Below, piece after piece: positions 50,725 through 63,706 of a stretch of 64,000 nt of DNA. The stretch lies in assembly GCA_023333565.1 (NCBI GenBank), contig JAJKFH010003260.1, positions 558,001-622,000 of the forward strand, read 5' to 3'. Made by a program: the position numbers and the translations under genes. The stretch is from Puffinus mauretanicus (Eukaryota; Chordata; Aves; Procellariiformes; Procellariidae). The notes below the pieces were generated by a model. The model made no database searches. It saw only the letters and a list, made by a program, of their open reading frames with translations, and was not told the DNA's origin. Numbering within the stretch: the first letter of the stretch is position 1; each line of letters begins with the position of its first letter.

Positions 50725-51020
50725 TCATAAAAATTTAGGCAGAGGTGGGACAGCCCACCAATTCATCCCAAGATTGTACCACCGTCGTTCCTCACGGGGC
50801 CTTGTCTGAGCAGCTCCTAAAGACTTAGAGTGAGTGTAATCACTGCAAACAGCTTATTCCAGTGCTCTATTCCTCACCGTTAGAAAGTTTTGAAGACTAT
50901 TATGAGGCTTTCCTTTGTCTTTCCTCCACAGAATAAATAGCCCTTATTCTTCTAATCTTTCCTATGTTTCTAGACCTCCAATTGCTCTTATTGCTCTCTG
51001 ATGGATTCTGTCCAGGTGAT
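50725..51020 (-). mobile_element. Decayed CR1 LINE 3' fragment
   Basis: It starts near 'aaaatcataaaaatttaggc', a worn form of the CR1 3' tail, and proceeds through 'gcttattccagtgctctatt' to 'cttctaatctttcctatgtt' and 'gctctctgatggattctgtcc'. These are complements of the CR1 3' UTR and the ERLRxLGL / RRATK blocks. Heavily mutated; the order of blocks supports the call. Confidence 0.6.
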
Positions 51021-51377
51021 CATGTCTTCTATGCTTTTGTTGAAGTGAGAGCAGATGATGGAGAGTTAGTGCCAGTGGCCAAGAGACCACTGCATTGTCT
51101 GCCACATTCTGTGTATCTGCAGCTTCCTCCGCCACGCCACCCTCAACATTTGTGCCCTAAGTATGGCTGTTGATATATTTCCCCAGAAGACCAAGATTCC
51201 TACTAATGCTGAAAAATACCTTCTTTTGAGGAACAGCAGATTGTAAGGGTCTCTAGACGGGATGGATGCAGCAGGACATGTGATGCAACACACTAAGTCA
51301 GGGATTTAAACCATTGCAGTTCCCATACACCCTCTGTCTTTCAGAACTGCAGCTGTCTTTGTGTAGCTCAGCCCTTT

Positions 51378-51417
51378 GTTACATTTTAACAAATTCTGTT
51401 ACACTTTAACAGATTTG
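51378..51417. repeat. Two-copy tandem repeat, unit 20 bp
   Basis: tgttacattttaacaaattc (51378-51397) is followed by tgttacactttaacagattt (51398-51417), with three differences. Confidence 0.85.
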
Positions 51418-51538
51418 GGTTGTGTTTGCACTTTTCTTTTGCCAAGCAGAAAAGTTGCAATAGTAATTTTGGGGGCTATTAAGACGTGTAGGGAATAATC
51501 AATGAAATAACAGCCTCTGGGATATACGCTGTGCCAGC

Positions 51539-51560
51539 CCTATGCCTGGTCTGGCATAGG
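51539..51560. repeat. Perfect 8-bp inverted repeat
   Basis: CCTATGCC (51539-51546) and GGCATAGG (51553-51560) flank TGGTCT. Confidence 0.7.
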
Positions 51561-52686
51561 CTCAGGGTCTGGGATGCAAAGCAGGACAAGCACCATTAAA
51601 AAACAGACTGGGAGCAAGATTTGCAGAAAACAGTTGTTTATTGCTTTCACTCCAGCGTATGCATAATTTCACAGCACAGCAAGCTGCAGTCAGGGATTTT
51701 GCATAAAATAGTCGGTCAGGGCATTCTGCACAATTTGCCCCCCTCATTTATCCCGGGTGAGTGAACAAGCTGTGGCAGGCACAGGTGGCGACCGTGGCTC
51801 CATTTGGGCTTCTCGCTTTCTGCCTTGTGCCATCTGCTCCTCTTTGCTCCTGCAAATACCATGCAGGAGACAGCAGAGAAGCAGAATCCTGTTAAGGTTA
51901 GTCTGAGATCTGACTCTCCTCCTTTTAAGGGCTATTCCTCTGGCCTTCAGGTGATCAAGCACATTTTCTACAGCCAATCCCCCCATATTTGGAGCTCATC
52001 TCATAGCTATGAGACATCTCTTTTCTCATGGGACAAGATCGTTTTGGGGGGAGAGTCCCTTTATCTTCATGGCTAGAGTGAATTCTTCACAGAGAAGTCT
52101 CAGTTGAGTCCTCTGTTTTTACAGTGCTGTGGTACCTGAAGCTGATCGAATCTGGGCTGCTGTGGTCCTGCTGTCCCCCTCAACCCCAGATGCATGTTCC
52201 TATCCCTTGCGTTGCACAAGCTCATACAATTATGTGGTGAGCTGGCTCTGGGAGCTGCTCTGGCTGAGAAATAATCACTTTCTTTGTGGAGCCAGCTGTC
52301 AGCCCCCTGAACTGTCTCAGCATGTGGTTGCATTAGAAGCAGTGTTAGCAAAAAGAAAAGGATGGAAATGCGGTTGGGAAGTGAGGGTTGGCAGGACTAC
52401 AGCAGCCCAGATTTAGTACTGTTAACTGCCGTACAATTGCACTGTCCATTTCTGAATGTACTCACCTTGATGTGTGTGATGTACTTTGAATGGGTCCATG
52501 CCTCTTTACACAGCTCTCTGACCACTTCCATGGAGATACCCAGCCTGCTGCTGCTGTTTCTGCTGCTGCTCCAGGTAGAGGTGAAAGTGGTGTGTTGCTC
52601 ATGCAGTAAGAGGTTACAAATGGTGACATAAAACATTATATCTGCTACTGAGCTAGGTGGTAATGGTAGGTGATTGTGCAATGCAC

Positions 52687-52755
52687 AGATCTCATACTTA
52701 CGGTTGTGGAAACATGGCCTAGATCTCACACTTCCATATTGTGGAAATATGGCCT
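52687..52755. repeat. Two-copy tandem repeat, unit 34-35 bp
   Basis: 'agatctcatactta...gtggaaacatggcct' (52687-52720) is followed directly by 'agatctcacacttc...gtggaaatatggcct' (52721-52755). It adjoins the old CR1 relic at 52785. Confidence 0.85.
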
Positions 52756-52784
52756 AAGTGTACAGCTTTGCATCACTTCCTCCG

Positions 52785-53115
52785 AATTCCCTCTCATACC
52801 TTCTTCTGAGTATTTTTCCAATATGTCAAAATCACTTTGAAATCTGGTCCTGTCAGCCAATATTCTTTCAGTCCCTCGCAGTTTCATGTTGTCTGTAAAT
52901 TTAATAGAAATGCTCTCTAGTCCATCATCCAGGTTGCAAATGAAACTTTGAATGAAACTGGACCTGGGCCAGATTCTTATAGCCCCAAGCTTGATAGAAA
53001 AATGTTGGTTGATCGATCCCTCAATTTTGACAGTGGTCCATTAATAATTACTCTTAGCACATTGTTATCCAATTAGGGTTTGTACCTACCTTCCATTAGT
53101 TTCAACTAAATGTCT
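52785..53115 (-). mobile_element. Ancient CR1-like LINE fragment with legible reverse-transcriptase core
   Basis: On the minus strand, 52936-52880 reads NLDDGLESISIKFTDNMKL, a clear match to the CR1 RT palm box (about NDLDDGIECTLSKFADDTKL). The catalytic FADD is degraded to FTDN. The same frame continues with ...RFQSDFDILEKYSEE, equivalent to the IQRDLDRLEKWAEK-type block, and stays open to a stop near 52728. Upstream, in a shifted frame, VLRVIINGPLS matches the RVQRVVVNGSYS block. At least one frameshift separates these parts and the SGVPQGSVLGP block is unreadable, so it is a dead relic. Confidence 0.72.
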
Positions 53116-56100
53116 TCTAAAATTAATTCCTCCCAACTCCGTCCCACCTTCACTGTATTAATGGGTTCTCATATACCAAGATGATGGGCATTTTCAGGGA
53201 CAGTTTAATTGACCTCTGAAGGCAGCTTATTTCTACACTTAAGGCCACTTGAACACATAGTATCTAGTCCTCCTATAACGTTGGGAAAATAATATGGTGA
53301 TTTCACAACAGAATGACAGTAAATAAATTACCTGTCACTGGACTAGATTTTCTGTTAGCATTTGCAGAGCCTGGAAGTCAGCATTTTCCCCTACCCTTTC
53401 TTTTGTGCCTGTGAATGAAAAAGGCCTGCTGACTTTTTTCACAGAAAAGCAAAAAAAGCAAAGCCTCATTAGTAGTAACTGTTCTCCATAGTTTTGCAAC
53501 CAGCAAGGCCATTTGTGCTTTTCTTCGTGGAAGAGGAACATATATGTGGCATCCCCATGGCAGTAAAGCTCAGACTGTTTAAAGCAATAGCTCCTTGCAC
53601 ACATTGATAGGCAGTTGGGGCTGCAAACCCAGCTGCTCCCAAAGTAAGCCTTATATCTACATGCTTTGATATAGCATCTTCAGTGTTGGTCATTAAAATA
53701 CTATGTTTGTTCTTCTATCTCACTGTTTTACAGTTCCCTACTTGCTGCACATAATTGTCACTAAAGTGAAGGAGGTGGCAGGTGATCCATGCCACTCTCT
53801 GTTTAGCCATTCCTTTCAGTGGTAAACTGAAAGCCAAGGAAAAAGGTGCATGGCAGTGGAACTACAGAAATAATGCCAATTAATAATAGCTAATGAAGGA
53901 AAAAGGCTATTCAATCTTTCCTTTCACAATTTTCAGAGGAAAGCTTAACTCAAGGCTTAAGACCAATATGATTCAATTCCTTACATAAACCAGTTGCCGC
54001 CTCCATTTTTGTCCGGAGGCCAATGCTTGCAGTCTGGCTGCAATAGTTTGTGTCTAGAGGCAGCTTTGGGTTTGCTTAGTGAGAAGGTATTATTTGAAGT
54101 GTGCACGTGTATCCTGCCAACCTTGGAGACATGAAATCTCCTTTACACATAAGCAGACAATCATCTAACAGAGTATAAAATACTTGATTAGCTTATCACA
54201 ATCACTTTAAGGTGCGTGAGGAAATGTTTTCTGCCACTGGATAGCATTTGTATAGTGATACAAGTTCACTGCGGTGATGGTAGTCAGCTCAGAGATGTTA
54301 TTTTCTCTCTTCTTATACAAGAGAGAAATTGTAGAAATCACCAGATTTTTTTCCATTGTAACTGAATCATTTTGCTGGTTGTGATAAAGAAGTCTCTGTA
54401 GTAAGTTGGATAGAATTAGGTCACGGCAACATGCAGTCAGTCTCTGAGTCTGCCAGATATTTCAGTTTTGACCTTTACTCTCCACAGTACTGGAGTTAAT
54501 TACGACTAGAGAGTACTTACCATTTTTAGTCTTCACAGAAATCTCTTGGCCAAACTGCTTACTAATGATAACGTAGAGTCTGTTGGTAGCTTGTACTTTT
54601 TTTAAGACTGTGTGGCGTCTACCACCATTGTAGCAGACCATGATAATGACCTTAAAAATTGTGTTACATTTAGATGTTACATCTGGAAATCACTTAGCAC
54701 AATGATACTATGTCTGTATGGTATAGGGGACATGAATTCCCTTTGCCCTGCACCTTGCTAGGTAATACATATTGCTATAAATTCAAGGTAAATAGGATAC
54801 CGCTCTGATGTTTACTACTTTATGTTCACTTTCTGGGATATAAATTAGTACCTGGTTCAGGGCAGTGATGAAAACCTCTTCAGACAGAAAGACATTAAGT
54901 CTGTATCTTCCCCGATGGCTGGCCGAAAATCTGTGATGTGTGGTACTGCATGTCTAATTGTGACTTAGCACTTTTGGAAACTGCCAGAGAACTTCCAGAA
55001 AGATGTTGATCCTGTCCCACTACTTGGAAGTAGTAGGAAAAAAATAACAGGAAAGGCAGGGAAGCCCCAGTAACCCACAGAAGACTGCTATCTTGAAATA
55101 GAGAAGCTTAATCTGACAGCACCGAGTAGGAACAGATCTTTCAGAAAAAGGTTCAAGGTCTCTTCCAAGAGGATGTCTACTGGAGAAGTATCAGGTTATT
55201 GTCCCCTGCAAGCCAGAAGAAGGTCACAGTAACAATAAGAGCTGTGTGGGAGGTCCTTCACAATATGCTTTGATTAAAGAAAGATGAGTATATGCTTAAT
55301 TCTAATTTTACTGTCTGAAAGAAGAAATGACATGCTTAAGGAAAATGTATTCCTAAACTCAATGAATTCAACCACAGTCTAATAACTTTGATGCCAAGGT
55401 ATCTGCCCACAGTCTAATCAGAGAGATGTTTTATGAAGCAAACAGCTTCTGACAGTACTATGCCAGTGTCAGCCAACTCTTGCTTGAATAAAGCAGCCAA
55501 TAAAGCTACATAGCATGTAATTTAAGAGTTTTCTAAGCTGCCGATTTCACAGCTATGGAGATATTTCTCCTTAAAGCAAAGGAAGTAGGAATATTAGTAA
55601 CTGCTATTGTAGGTTACCACCCTCCAGACTTTTTATGAATAAGATCTAACATTTCAAGCTTTAAGCACTCGTTAATTTTTTTTTAGCTCCCAGGAACTAC
55701 AGTACCCATTTTATTAAAAACCCTTTCAAGCTTCTCAGCAAGTTTCCTCATGAAATCCAGCTGGTTAGTTCTGGTACAATTAACTAATATTCTTTTTTTC
55801 CTTAAGGATTTACCCTTCTTTATCAGTTCAGATAAATATCTAATTGACCCAAAGCATCACAATAAAGCAATGATGCATCCTGAATGAAAAGACAAAGTGT
55901 AGAGAAGGACTCCTATAAGGGGGATTAATTTTCAGAGTCATAGTTCCCACTCCCCCAACCAATTCTTATTCTGTTTGTCTAAAAATTTAAGGCGTTCTTT
56001 TTTAAAAAAAAATACCTTTTTTTCCCTAAAGTTCAGGCCTTGAGATAATAAATCTACAAATTATGTCAAGGTAGCAAACATATTTCAGCTACAAGTTTCC

Positions 56101-57490
56101 AAGGATATATTATAAACAGTTGTCTGCAGAAATGTTGTTGTAACACCTCTTCCTCATAGACGTCCTAGATACTCATGTCATACATTTATTGTCAATAAAT
56201 GTTTGCAACAACTTGCAAAAAGATTTGGGCATTTGCCCACAGCCTAAATTTAATGCAACTCAAGATATAAACACCACTGATTTAAGCCTTTGCAGTACAT
56301 TAGAGACAGCAACTAGTTCTTCAGTGTTTGTTTTTATATGGTTCCCTACAGAGACTGAAGAGACTAATTTCTTTCCCCAAGCACAGGAATAACAGATGGT
56401 GTCAGTCAGGTAGACCTGCCAGGGTGCATGTGAACAGACAATCAAGAGATGAGAAGATTTACTTTGGAAACACAATAGAGAACAGCAGCCAAAACATCCC
56501 TTTACATAACTGCTTGGGCAAGAAACTTCTCCTTCCTTCTTCTTCTTCTCCTGAGCCCAGGACAGCGGTAAGGGGATCAGCTCAGATGTATTTGGATGCA
56601 GCTTGAAATTTAAAGAGGGAGGCTGGGACAGGGACCAGACTGAAGATCCTGCAGAAGGGGCTTGAATTCTGAACTATTGAGCAAAAGGGACTCTCACAAA
56701 CTGTGAAAATTTTGCTTTTCCATTTAAAGGCTTCTCATAGATGAGTAGTCAGCAGAATAGAGATAAGGCCTTTCTGTCTCTAAAATCTAAGAATATGTTC
56801 AAGTGCTGGCTTGTGAAAACACTTTTCTGTGTTGCAGCAAGCTTCTCTTGATTGTACAGTTCATGGTAGTTTAGTGTCCAAGGGGATTTGCAGTCCACCA
56901 AAGATGTCCCTGTGGGAGCTTTGGGTCAGTTAGAAGCTGCTCATGAAGCCAGTCACCAGTGTCCAGGACAGGTGGGCTACAGTACAAAGTAGTGGCTCAG
57001 GGTCTCATGCTGAGAAAGAACAATTCCAGAAAATGTGTAAAAAAGATGGAATAATCAACTGGAACTGAGGCAGCGTCCTACAGCATTTGAGGTTTTCTCA
57101 CATTTACATTTCATTCTTCAGAGAATTCCTGACAGAAGAGGTTATGTGAAAAAAACATGTTTTCCAAGGTTTCATAGAAAACCATAAAAAATTGGAATAT
57201 GCAAATCATACGTATAGCTTTTCTCATGATGAAAGGTTTGGTGTATCTCCATTCATAGAGCATTTCGAGTGAGAGCGTGAGGCTGCTTAACCTGGTCTGT
57301 CAAAGCCCTTTCAGCTTTTGGTCATAGTTCTGACCATTTCATGTCTGTAGGACCCATCCTTGAGACAAGAAGGGTGTGATGTCCTGTCGTGGAAGCTCAA
57401 GCCGGGGCATATCTATTTGTGCAGGTGTAGACCACAGCGATACAAGGTGCCTGATAAGAGCCCAGCGTGGTGGCTGCATGGTGATGGTGT

Positions 57491-57514
57491 TTGAAACAGA
57501 TTACTCTGTTTCAA
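57491..57514. repeat. Perfect 10-bp inverted repeat
   Basis: Arms TTGAAACAGA (57491-57500) and TCTGTTTCAA (57505-57514) with the 4-nt spacer TTAC. Confidence 0.8.
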
Positions 57515-58678
57515 TACCCTCTCTCTAAAATAATGTCAGGTTAAAAAAAAGAAAATTACTTTTTAATGAAAATTTTAAAAAAAAAAATTTCAAGTGAATA
57601 TTGTTTTGTTCTGCCTACTTAAAAGGTTAATGTGTTAAGGAAGGAAATGTTTCACTTCTATGTTACAATGCCTTTTTAGAACTTTTATAGTTATAATTCA
57701 AATATTTTAGAATTTCTCATTTTAGAAAAATATGCTACTTTTTGTCCTGATTTAGGGCAAAATATTAAAAAAGTCTCGGTGGTTTTGGTTTTGAGCAGCT
57801 CTATTTATTACATTATCAGCATCTATATATGGGAAAAGCTAATTTATTTTCAAGCAATCTTGTCAGCTCTTCGAGGGAAATGAGGGAGGAGGGCATAAGA
57901 GATATATATTTATAGAGCTCAGTTCCAAGTCGTCTTGAACCTGTGATAGCAGCGCACAAGACAGCCTGGCCCTGAAACGCTTACGCAGAACAGCTGGTTT
58001 GTTGTCCATCTGGAGCACGGTATTCTCACACTTGAGATCATGGGATATCGAAAACACAATTTGCTGGATGTGGTTCCCCATGATCCACGTGACAGTGGGT
58101 CTCTTCGTACAGCTACCGGCCTTGAAATTCCTGCCTCCCCAAATGCCCTCTCCCCCGAAAAAGAGCAAAGGCACTTAGCCCCCATTTGATAGCCTGGGTA
58201 ACTGCCAGGATGCTGGGAAAAGAGGGACCTTGAGGCAGAAAGTCAGGTAATAAGTAGCCTTTGTGATGGATCTGACACAGGAGTTTGTCGAATACTGTTC
58301 GCTGCAGGGATTCCAGGGGGGCTTAGGTTGAGATTAACCAAGACCGCTGACTGCAGTGCGGCTTTACGCTAGGCTGGCTGCTGTTCTCGCTGGCTGCTGC
58401 AGGGAGGATGTGGCTCTTTCCACACTGCTGCTCTAAAGCCCCTTGCAGCTCTTCCCAGAGACCATAGTATCCCAGAGACCACGTTTGTTAATACAATAAA
58501 TTATATTCCAGTGTACACAGGCACATGTATAGAAGTATAACTACTTTTCAAGTAAATGTGAGAAAGACAGCCCATTCTGAGCAGGAACATTTCTTCCATT
58601 CACAGCTGTCCCTCTCCTTCTCGGAGGTTTCGTCTGTTCCAGCCTACCCAGAAAATTTACTCAAACTCCTGAGCCAGT

Positions 58679-58723
58679 AAAAAAAAACCCAACCCAAAAC
58701 AAAACAAAACAAACCCCCAAAAC
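58679..58723. repeat. A/C-rich low-complexity tract
   Basis: Repeated aaaac/caaaac units with almost no G or T for about 45 bp. Similar to the patch at 8579-8612 in ASAP2 intron 2. Confidence 0.85.
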
Positions 58724-60094
58724 TCCTGAAGGAGGCAAACTAGGTTAGTCATCTCACTTCTGAAAATCACCTAATGCTTTGGTGTTAAGCGGTGGTGTGC
58801 AGGAAGCAGGAGCTGGGGACCTTTCAGGAGGTTGCCCACATACCTGGCCTCTGCTTCTGTTGCTTCCTGAGGACTCCGGCACTCATGGAGCCACAGCGAG
58901 CCCTGAAAAATCCTGATACTTCAGGGTTTATATTAAAATTCTAGTTTCTTAGGAATACAAAGATAATTCTTTTAGACCTTACCCTTTATTGGCATGATGA
59001 TTTATAGCTCTGCCTGTAGCATTAGTCACAGTATTTTGGAGTTTATTTCAGTATCTGTTGAGAGCTCTGCTTTCAGATGTAAAGTGCAGCTGAAAACCGC
59101 ACTAATGTAAAGAATGGTTTTAGTGCTGGGTAGGAAGAGCGGGGATTACCCGGGCTGCTGGAAAAACTTACTCCATCCTGCAGTCAAATTCCTCGTGCAG
59201 TCAAAGGGGAAAGCAGAGGCTTTTAGTGAGTATAAATTAGCCTGGCAACAATAACTTCAATCATGGTACAGCCACAAGAAAATTCTAAGTCCGCTTCATC
59301 CTTCCTTTCTAAAAGTCAATTCAGCTTTCTTCTCAGAGACACATATTAAAGATTTTAAAAACAATTATGTGTCCCATTTCTTGCGTGGGACCTTAATCTT
59401 GTAAAAAATATTAATTGCACTCAAAGGTTATTTCTGTCTTGTTTTGATGGTACAGATTTAAAGAATGAGATCATTTCTGTTGGATGCCCAGCTGTTTAAG
59501 AATCCGCATCTCTTTTTAAGAAGTGCAAGAGGAAAACACAGTGTCCTTGCCAGAAAAAACAATCAGATAATAAGATTGCATTTTATTTAATTGGGAAAAA
59601 AAAATCAGACATGATGTGATGTGGGGATGAATCAGCACAGACAAGAATGCCTGTGACCCAAAAAATGTTTAATCTTGAAGTGACAGCCATACTGTGTGTG
59701 GAATTACTTTTACCTCTTGCACTGTCGTTTTCCATCCTCACTGCATAATATTCCTAATATGCTAGATTTCCGTGCTGTGCTAATTCTGCTGATTTTATCG
59801 CAAGTCTTACGACCATTGTTTATCTTCTTAAGGCCCAGTTCTGGAAGAGATAGAGGAGGAATCTTGGATATAATTTTAGTTAAAGGTTAGTTTCTGATCA
59901 CCCTGGCTATAGGAAAAAATTATAAACGTAATGAAGATCAACCTAGAGTGTCTACAATATTTCTGGGCTGCCCATCGCTTGATTTTTTTTTTTAAAGCTA
60001 GGGACTAGCAGAAGAGCTTATGTGTTTTACATCCTTACACAATTAAAACCACCAGTGGAAGTTAAGTAGGAGTTGCAACATGCAGCAAGATTAT

Positions 60095-60175
60095 TATTCC
60101 AAATTTTATACCAGGGGAAGGTGAAAGAGAAAGGCTATGTGGTTTGCTCAGTGGTTAACATACAGTCACTGCCTT
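60095..60175 (-). mobile_element. Possible MIR-like SINE relic
   Basis: The plus strand 'attttataccaggggaaggt', then 'gagaaaggctatgtggtttgc' and 'tcagtggttaacatacagtca', aligns in order with the complement of MIR ('attttacagatggggaaact...gagaggttaagtgacttgctcaaggtcacacagtca'). Short and diverged; a chance match cannot be excluded. Confidence 0.42.
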
Positions 60176-62341
60176 GCTGTTGCTAGATATTTTGGATGGA
60201 ATACAATATGGTCACTAGGTTTGCAGAGAAATTATCTTTTTCCTCCCTTTACCATTCCTGTAGATTATTTCTTATATAACCATTGTTTATGGCTTTGAAT
60301 TTAAAGGACCATTATCAGAGTTTGAGATAAAGAATTACAGTCATTTGAACAAATTTCGGCATGTTGATTGATTCATTATGATGTTTGCAGCACAGAGAGA
60401 GTGTTTAATTATAGCAGAAGGCACTTTTCCTTTACATGGAATTATTCAATTATGAATTCCATGGTGGCTCTACAAATGGAAAGAATGACTGAATTTGAAC
60501 AATAAAGCAAAAGACAGACATTTCTAATGCTATGCTGGGATGCGGTTAAAGACAGAGCTCATGGGAAAGCGAAATACTTGCACAAATACAATCATCATAT
60601 CATCAATTAATTATTATTCAGAATGTTTTCCGCCAAACTTAGTGCTGATGAATGAAAACATATTCTGAAGCCATCCCTGCTGGTATACCCTTACCCTTCT
60701 GAAGGGATATGCCGCTTTATTATAGCTGCTGAAGACAGAGATACAGAAAAGTCTTACATTTGGTCTGCTTTGATGATGTCTTGATAATCTGCTACAGTGG
60801 CAAACAGTTATACAAGGATATGTTGGAAATTAGGCAGAATTTCTAACAAACACCTTTAGTATTATTATAACTAAAATGCTGTTGAAATTAAGAAAAAGTA
60901 AAGTGCCACTGAATATTTTTATTATGTTCCTACTCTATATGTTGACAATTATAAATCCTCCTTGAGGAGGCTGAGCCATTTTCCTGTTCAAGTCTTCTCC
61001 ATAGGTACTGAATTTTGCATCTTGATTCTGCCACTGTCTCAACTGAGCTATCGCTCTTAAACCAATAAAAGACTTTTTTTTTGCACAACCTTAAATAATG
61101 TCGGGAACTTTCAGCCACCTCAGGCCAAAAGAACAGCAGGATTTTAAAAGGATAACAAAACCCTCTGTCACAGGGATAATTGGAGCTTTCACAGGCATGG
61201 GATGTGAATGCTAAGATGATGTAAACCACCCTACATTTTACCTTTGTGTCCTGAACACCTACAGAGCATGCAACGTGCTGAAGTGCTTTTCAACTCCTTG
61301 TTATCACACATTGCTGTATCTTTACCATGTTAAAGTCATACCTCACGTCTTCTTGACCTCTGGTCATGATGCCTTTTGCCTCTTTTGTACCTCTTCTTCT
61401 TTTGGAAAGCAGAGAGTTTGCCAGGGGATGGTGAGCCTTCCGTGAGGATCCGGGCACGGCCCGCTGGATCAGGCCCCTCTCCATGCAGGGGCACTGGGAG
61501 GTGGGACAGGCATCTTGGCGGCACATCTTGGTACAAGTCTGAAGAGCAGGCGGAGAGAGTAACTCGGAAGTCCAGCCAGTACCTGCCTTGGATCATTTGT
61601 GGGATGCTGATGCAGGAAAAGAACCGGGAAGGAGATGTATATTAAAATTCTCAAAGGCCTTTGACTGAAGCTGATTTTTTTCTTAAAGTTAGCTAGGAAA
61701 AATTTGAATTGGAAACAACAATAATCTTCCAACTGAAGACAGCTGAGTATAGGCAGATGTTATAATAGTTAATGTCTGCCTCATTTTGGGGGTATTTCAA
61801 AGACAGTAGCTTTCCCAAAGAAGAAATTATAAATAAAATTTTGTAAGGAAAAAGAACTAATTTAAACTTTAAAGACAGCTGGAAGATCTTTTTGGTGAAT
61901 TTATTAAGTGGCCAGAAAGTTACGATTCCTCGCTTGAGAGAAAAGACAACCTTGACTAACAACCCATAGTGGTTCAGGGAAGACAAAAATTAAAAATAGA
62001 AGAATTGTTTATGAGAAATGTAAAAAAAATTAGAAATGTGCAAAGTTGATGAATGAAGCCAAGGGCATTAAAGAAAATCTATGGTCTGCAAGGCTTAAAG
62101 CAGTACTTAATTTTACCTGGGGGTAAGGTGGCTTGCGCTGACTGAGGAGGACCTTACTCATAGAGACAAACCTTAAAAGACTCTTCATCCACAAGAGAAA
62201 GGCTATGCAAAAACCATCTATTCATCTATTGAAGGCAGAAAGGGATAGGTTTCAATCTGATGATCCATGTAAGCCGAAGCAACAACTGCTGCCAAAATGG
62301 ACACCCCTACTCGCTCCCCCCCTCACGCTGCAGCTGCCTGT

Positions 62342-62365
62342 GCCAGTGCCCTCCCTTGCACTGGC
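62342..62365. repeat. Perfect 8-bp inverted repeat
   Basis: GCCAGTGC (62342-62349) and GCACTGGC (62358-62365) with an 8-nt loop, in a locally GC-rich patch. Confidence 0.7.
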
Positions 62366-63498
62366 GCTTGTCTGACCACCTAGTGCATGAGCTAAGGGAC
62401 TTGAACTAGCAAAAATGTATTGACTTGTATTTTTTTAATTGGTAGCATGTTTTCTGTTAGTTTAGATTTTTTTAACTGGCCTGTGATAGGATCAGGCAAG
62501 GGCCAAGTCAAAGGGTGGGGAAGGGGAGGGGACTGCATTTTAGCAGCAGCTTGCCATTGGAACGGCTTTGCTGTGTTTAAAACCCTACCCTTAAACTCAC
62601 CTCTTTGGAAGTGTTTTGCTTTATAGTTCCAACTTCACCAATCACAAAAGAAGAACACCCCTCCTCTAATTTAATTGTTAAATAATGTGCAAGGAATGGG
62701 AAGCAGTAAACGTTATTGTTGTAGCTACTGCTTTCTCCTGTGTTGTTTTGCTTTATTTCTTCCTGAAGCAAATTATGTGAAGAACCTATAGCTACAAGAG
62801 CCTTTACAAATGCATTTTACGTCCTTTTTCTTTCTTACGGTTTGTGCTTTTTTTTAAATAATGGAACAAAAACAGTTTCAAAAGACAGAGCTGTTAAGTT
62901 AGCTTTTAACAGGAGAATGGTATACAGAGCAATTGTGACAAACTGTAAATCAATTTAATTCAAGTTGTCATATTTTTACACGTCATACACTTTTTTAAAG
63001 AGACAGATAGTTTCTTACTTAGATCAGTACTTACAGCCATAAATTTTTCTCCCCAGTTCTTCAAGGAGTGAAGTACTACTTGTCTCTGTGTTTCCCTTCC
63101 TCTTCTTAAAAACGATCTTGGAAGTGCTGTAAGGACCACTTATCGTCTTATAATCTAATATTTTTATCTTTGGGATTTCCAGAGTGTCCCCAGCAAGGAT
63201 GGAAAGAGCAAAACCAAATCAAGTGTACTTAGCCCAACCTGTGCTTTCTGGACAATGCGTGGCCGGCTGCACCCTGGAGCTATGTGGTGATTCCAACATT
63301 TTTCAGTGGTATGTGAAAAGTCTGTAGAGGCTGACAGAGAATATACCATGGATGTACTGTCCAGTCATGTGCATATGCAATAGTGGCAGGGCTTTGATCG
63401 AGAATAAAGCTATTATACATGCAGAAATCACAGGGAAGAACATGGGCAAAAAGGGAAGTAACAAAGTAGTACTGGTACATACAAGTAGTAGCATTTGT

Positions 63499-63706
63499 AG
63501 AATCATAGAATAGTTCGGTGGGAAGGGACCTTTAAAGGTCATCTAGTCCAACCCCCCTGCAGTAAGCAGGGACGTCTTCCACCAGATCGGGTTGCTCAGA
63601 GCCCCGTCCAACCTGACCTTGAATGTTTCCAGGGATGGGGCATCTACCACCTCTCTGGGCAACCTGTGCCAGTGTTTCACCACCCTCATCGTAAAAAATT
63701 CTATCT
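63499..63706 (-). mobile_element. CR1 LINE 3' end, short 5'-truncated copy
   Basis: On the plus strand it starts agaatcatagaata, the complement of the CR1 3' terminal repeat ATTCTATGATTCT. It continues through 'ggaagggacctttaaaggtc', 'atctagtccaa', 'gttgctcagagcccc' and 'caccacctctctgggcaacc', all standard CR1 3' blocks. It is truncated near 63706, after the 'caccctcatcgtaaa' block. Non-coding; only about 210 bp remain. Confidence 0.93.
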
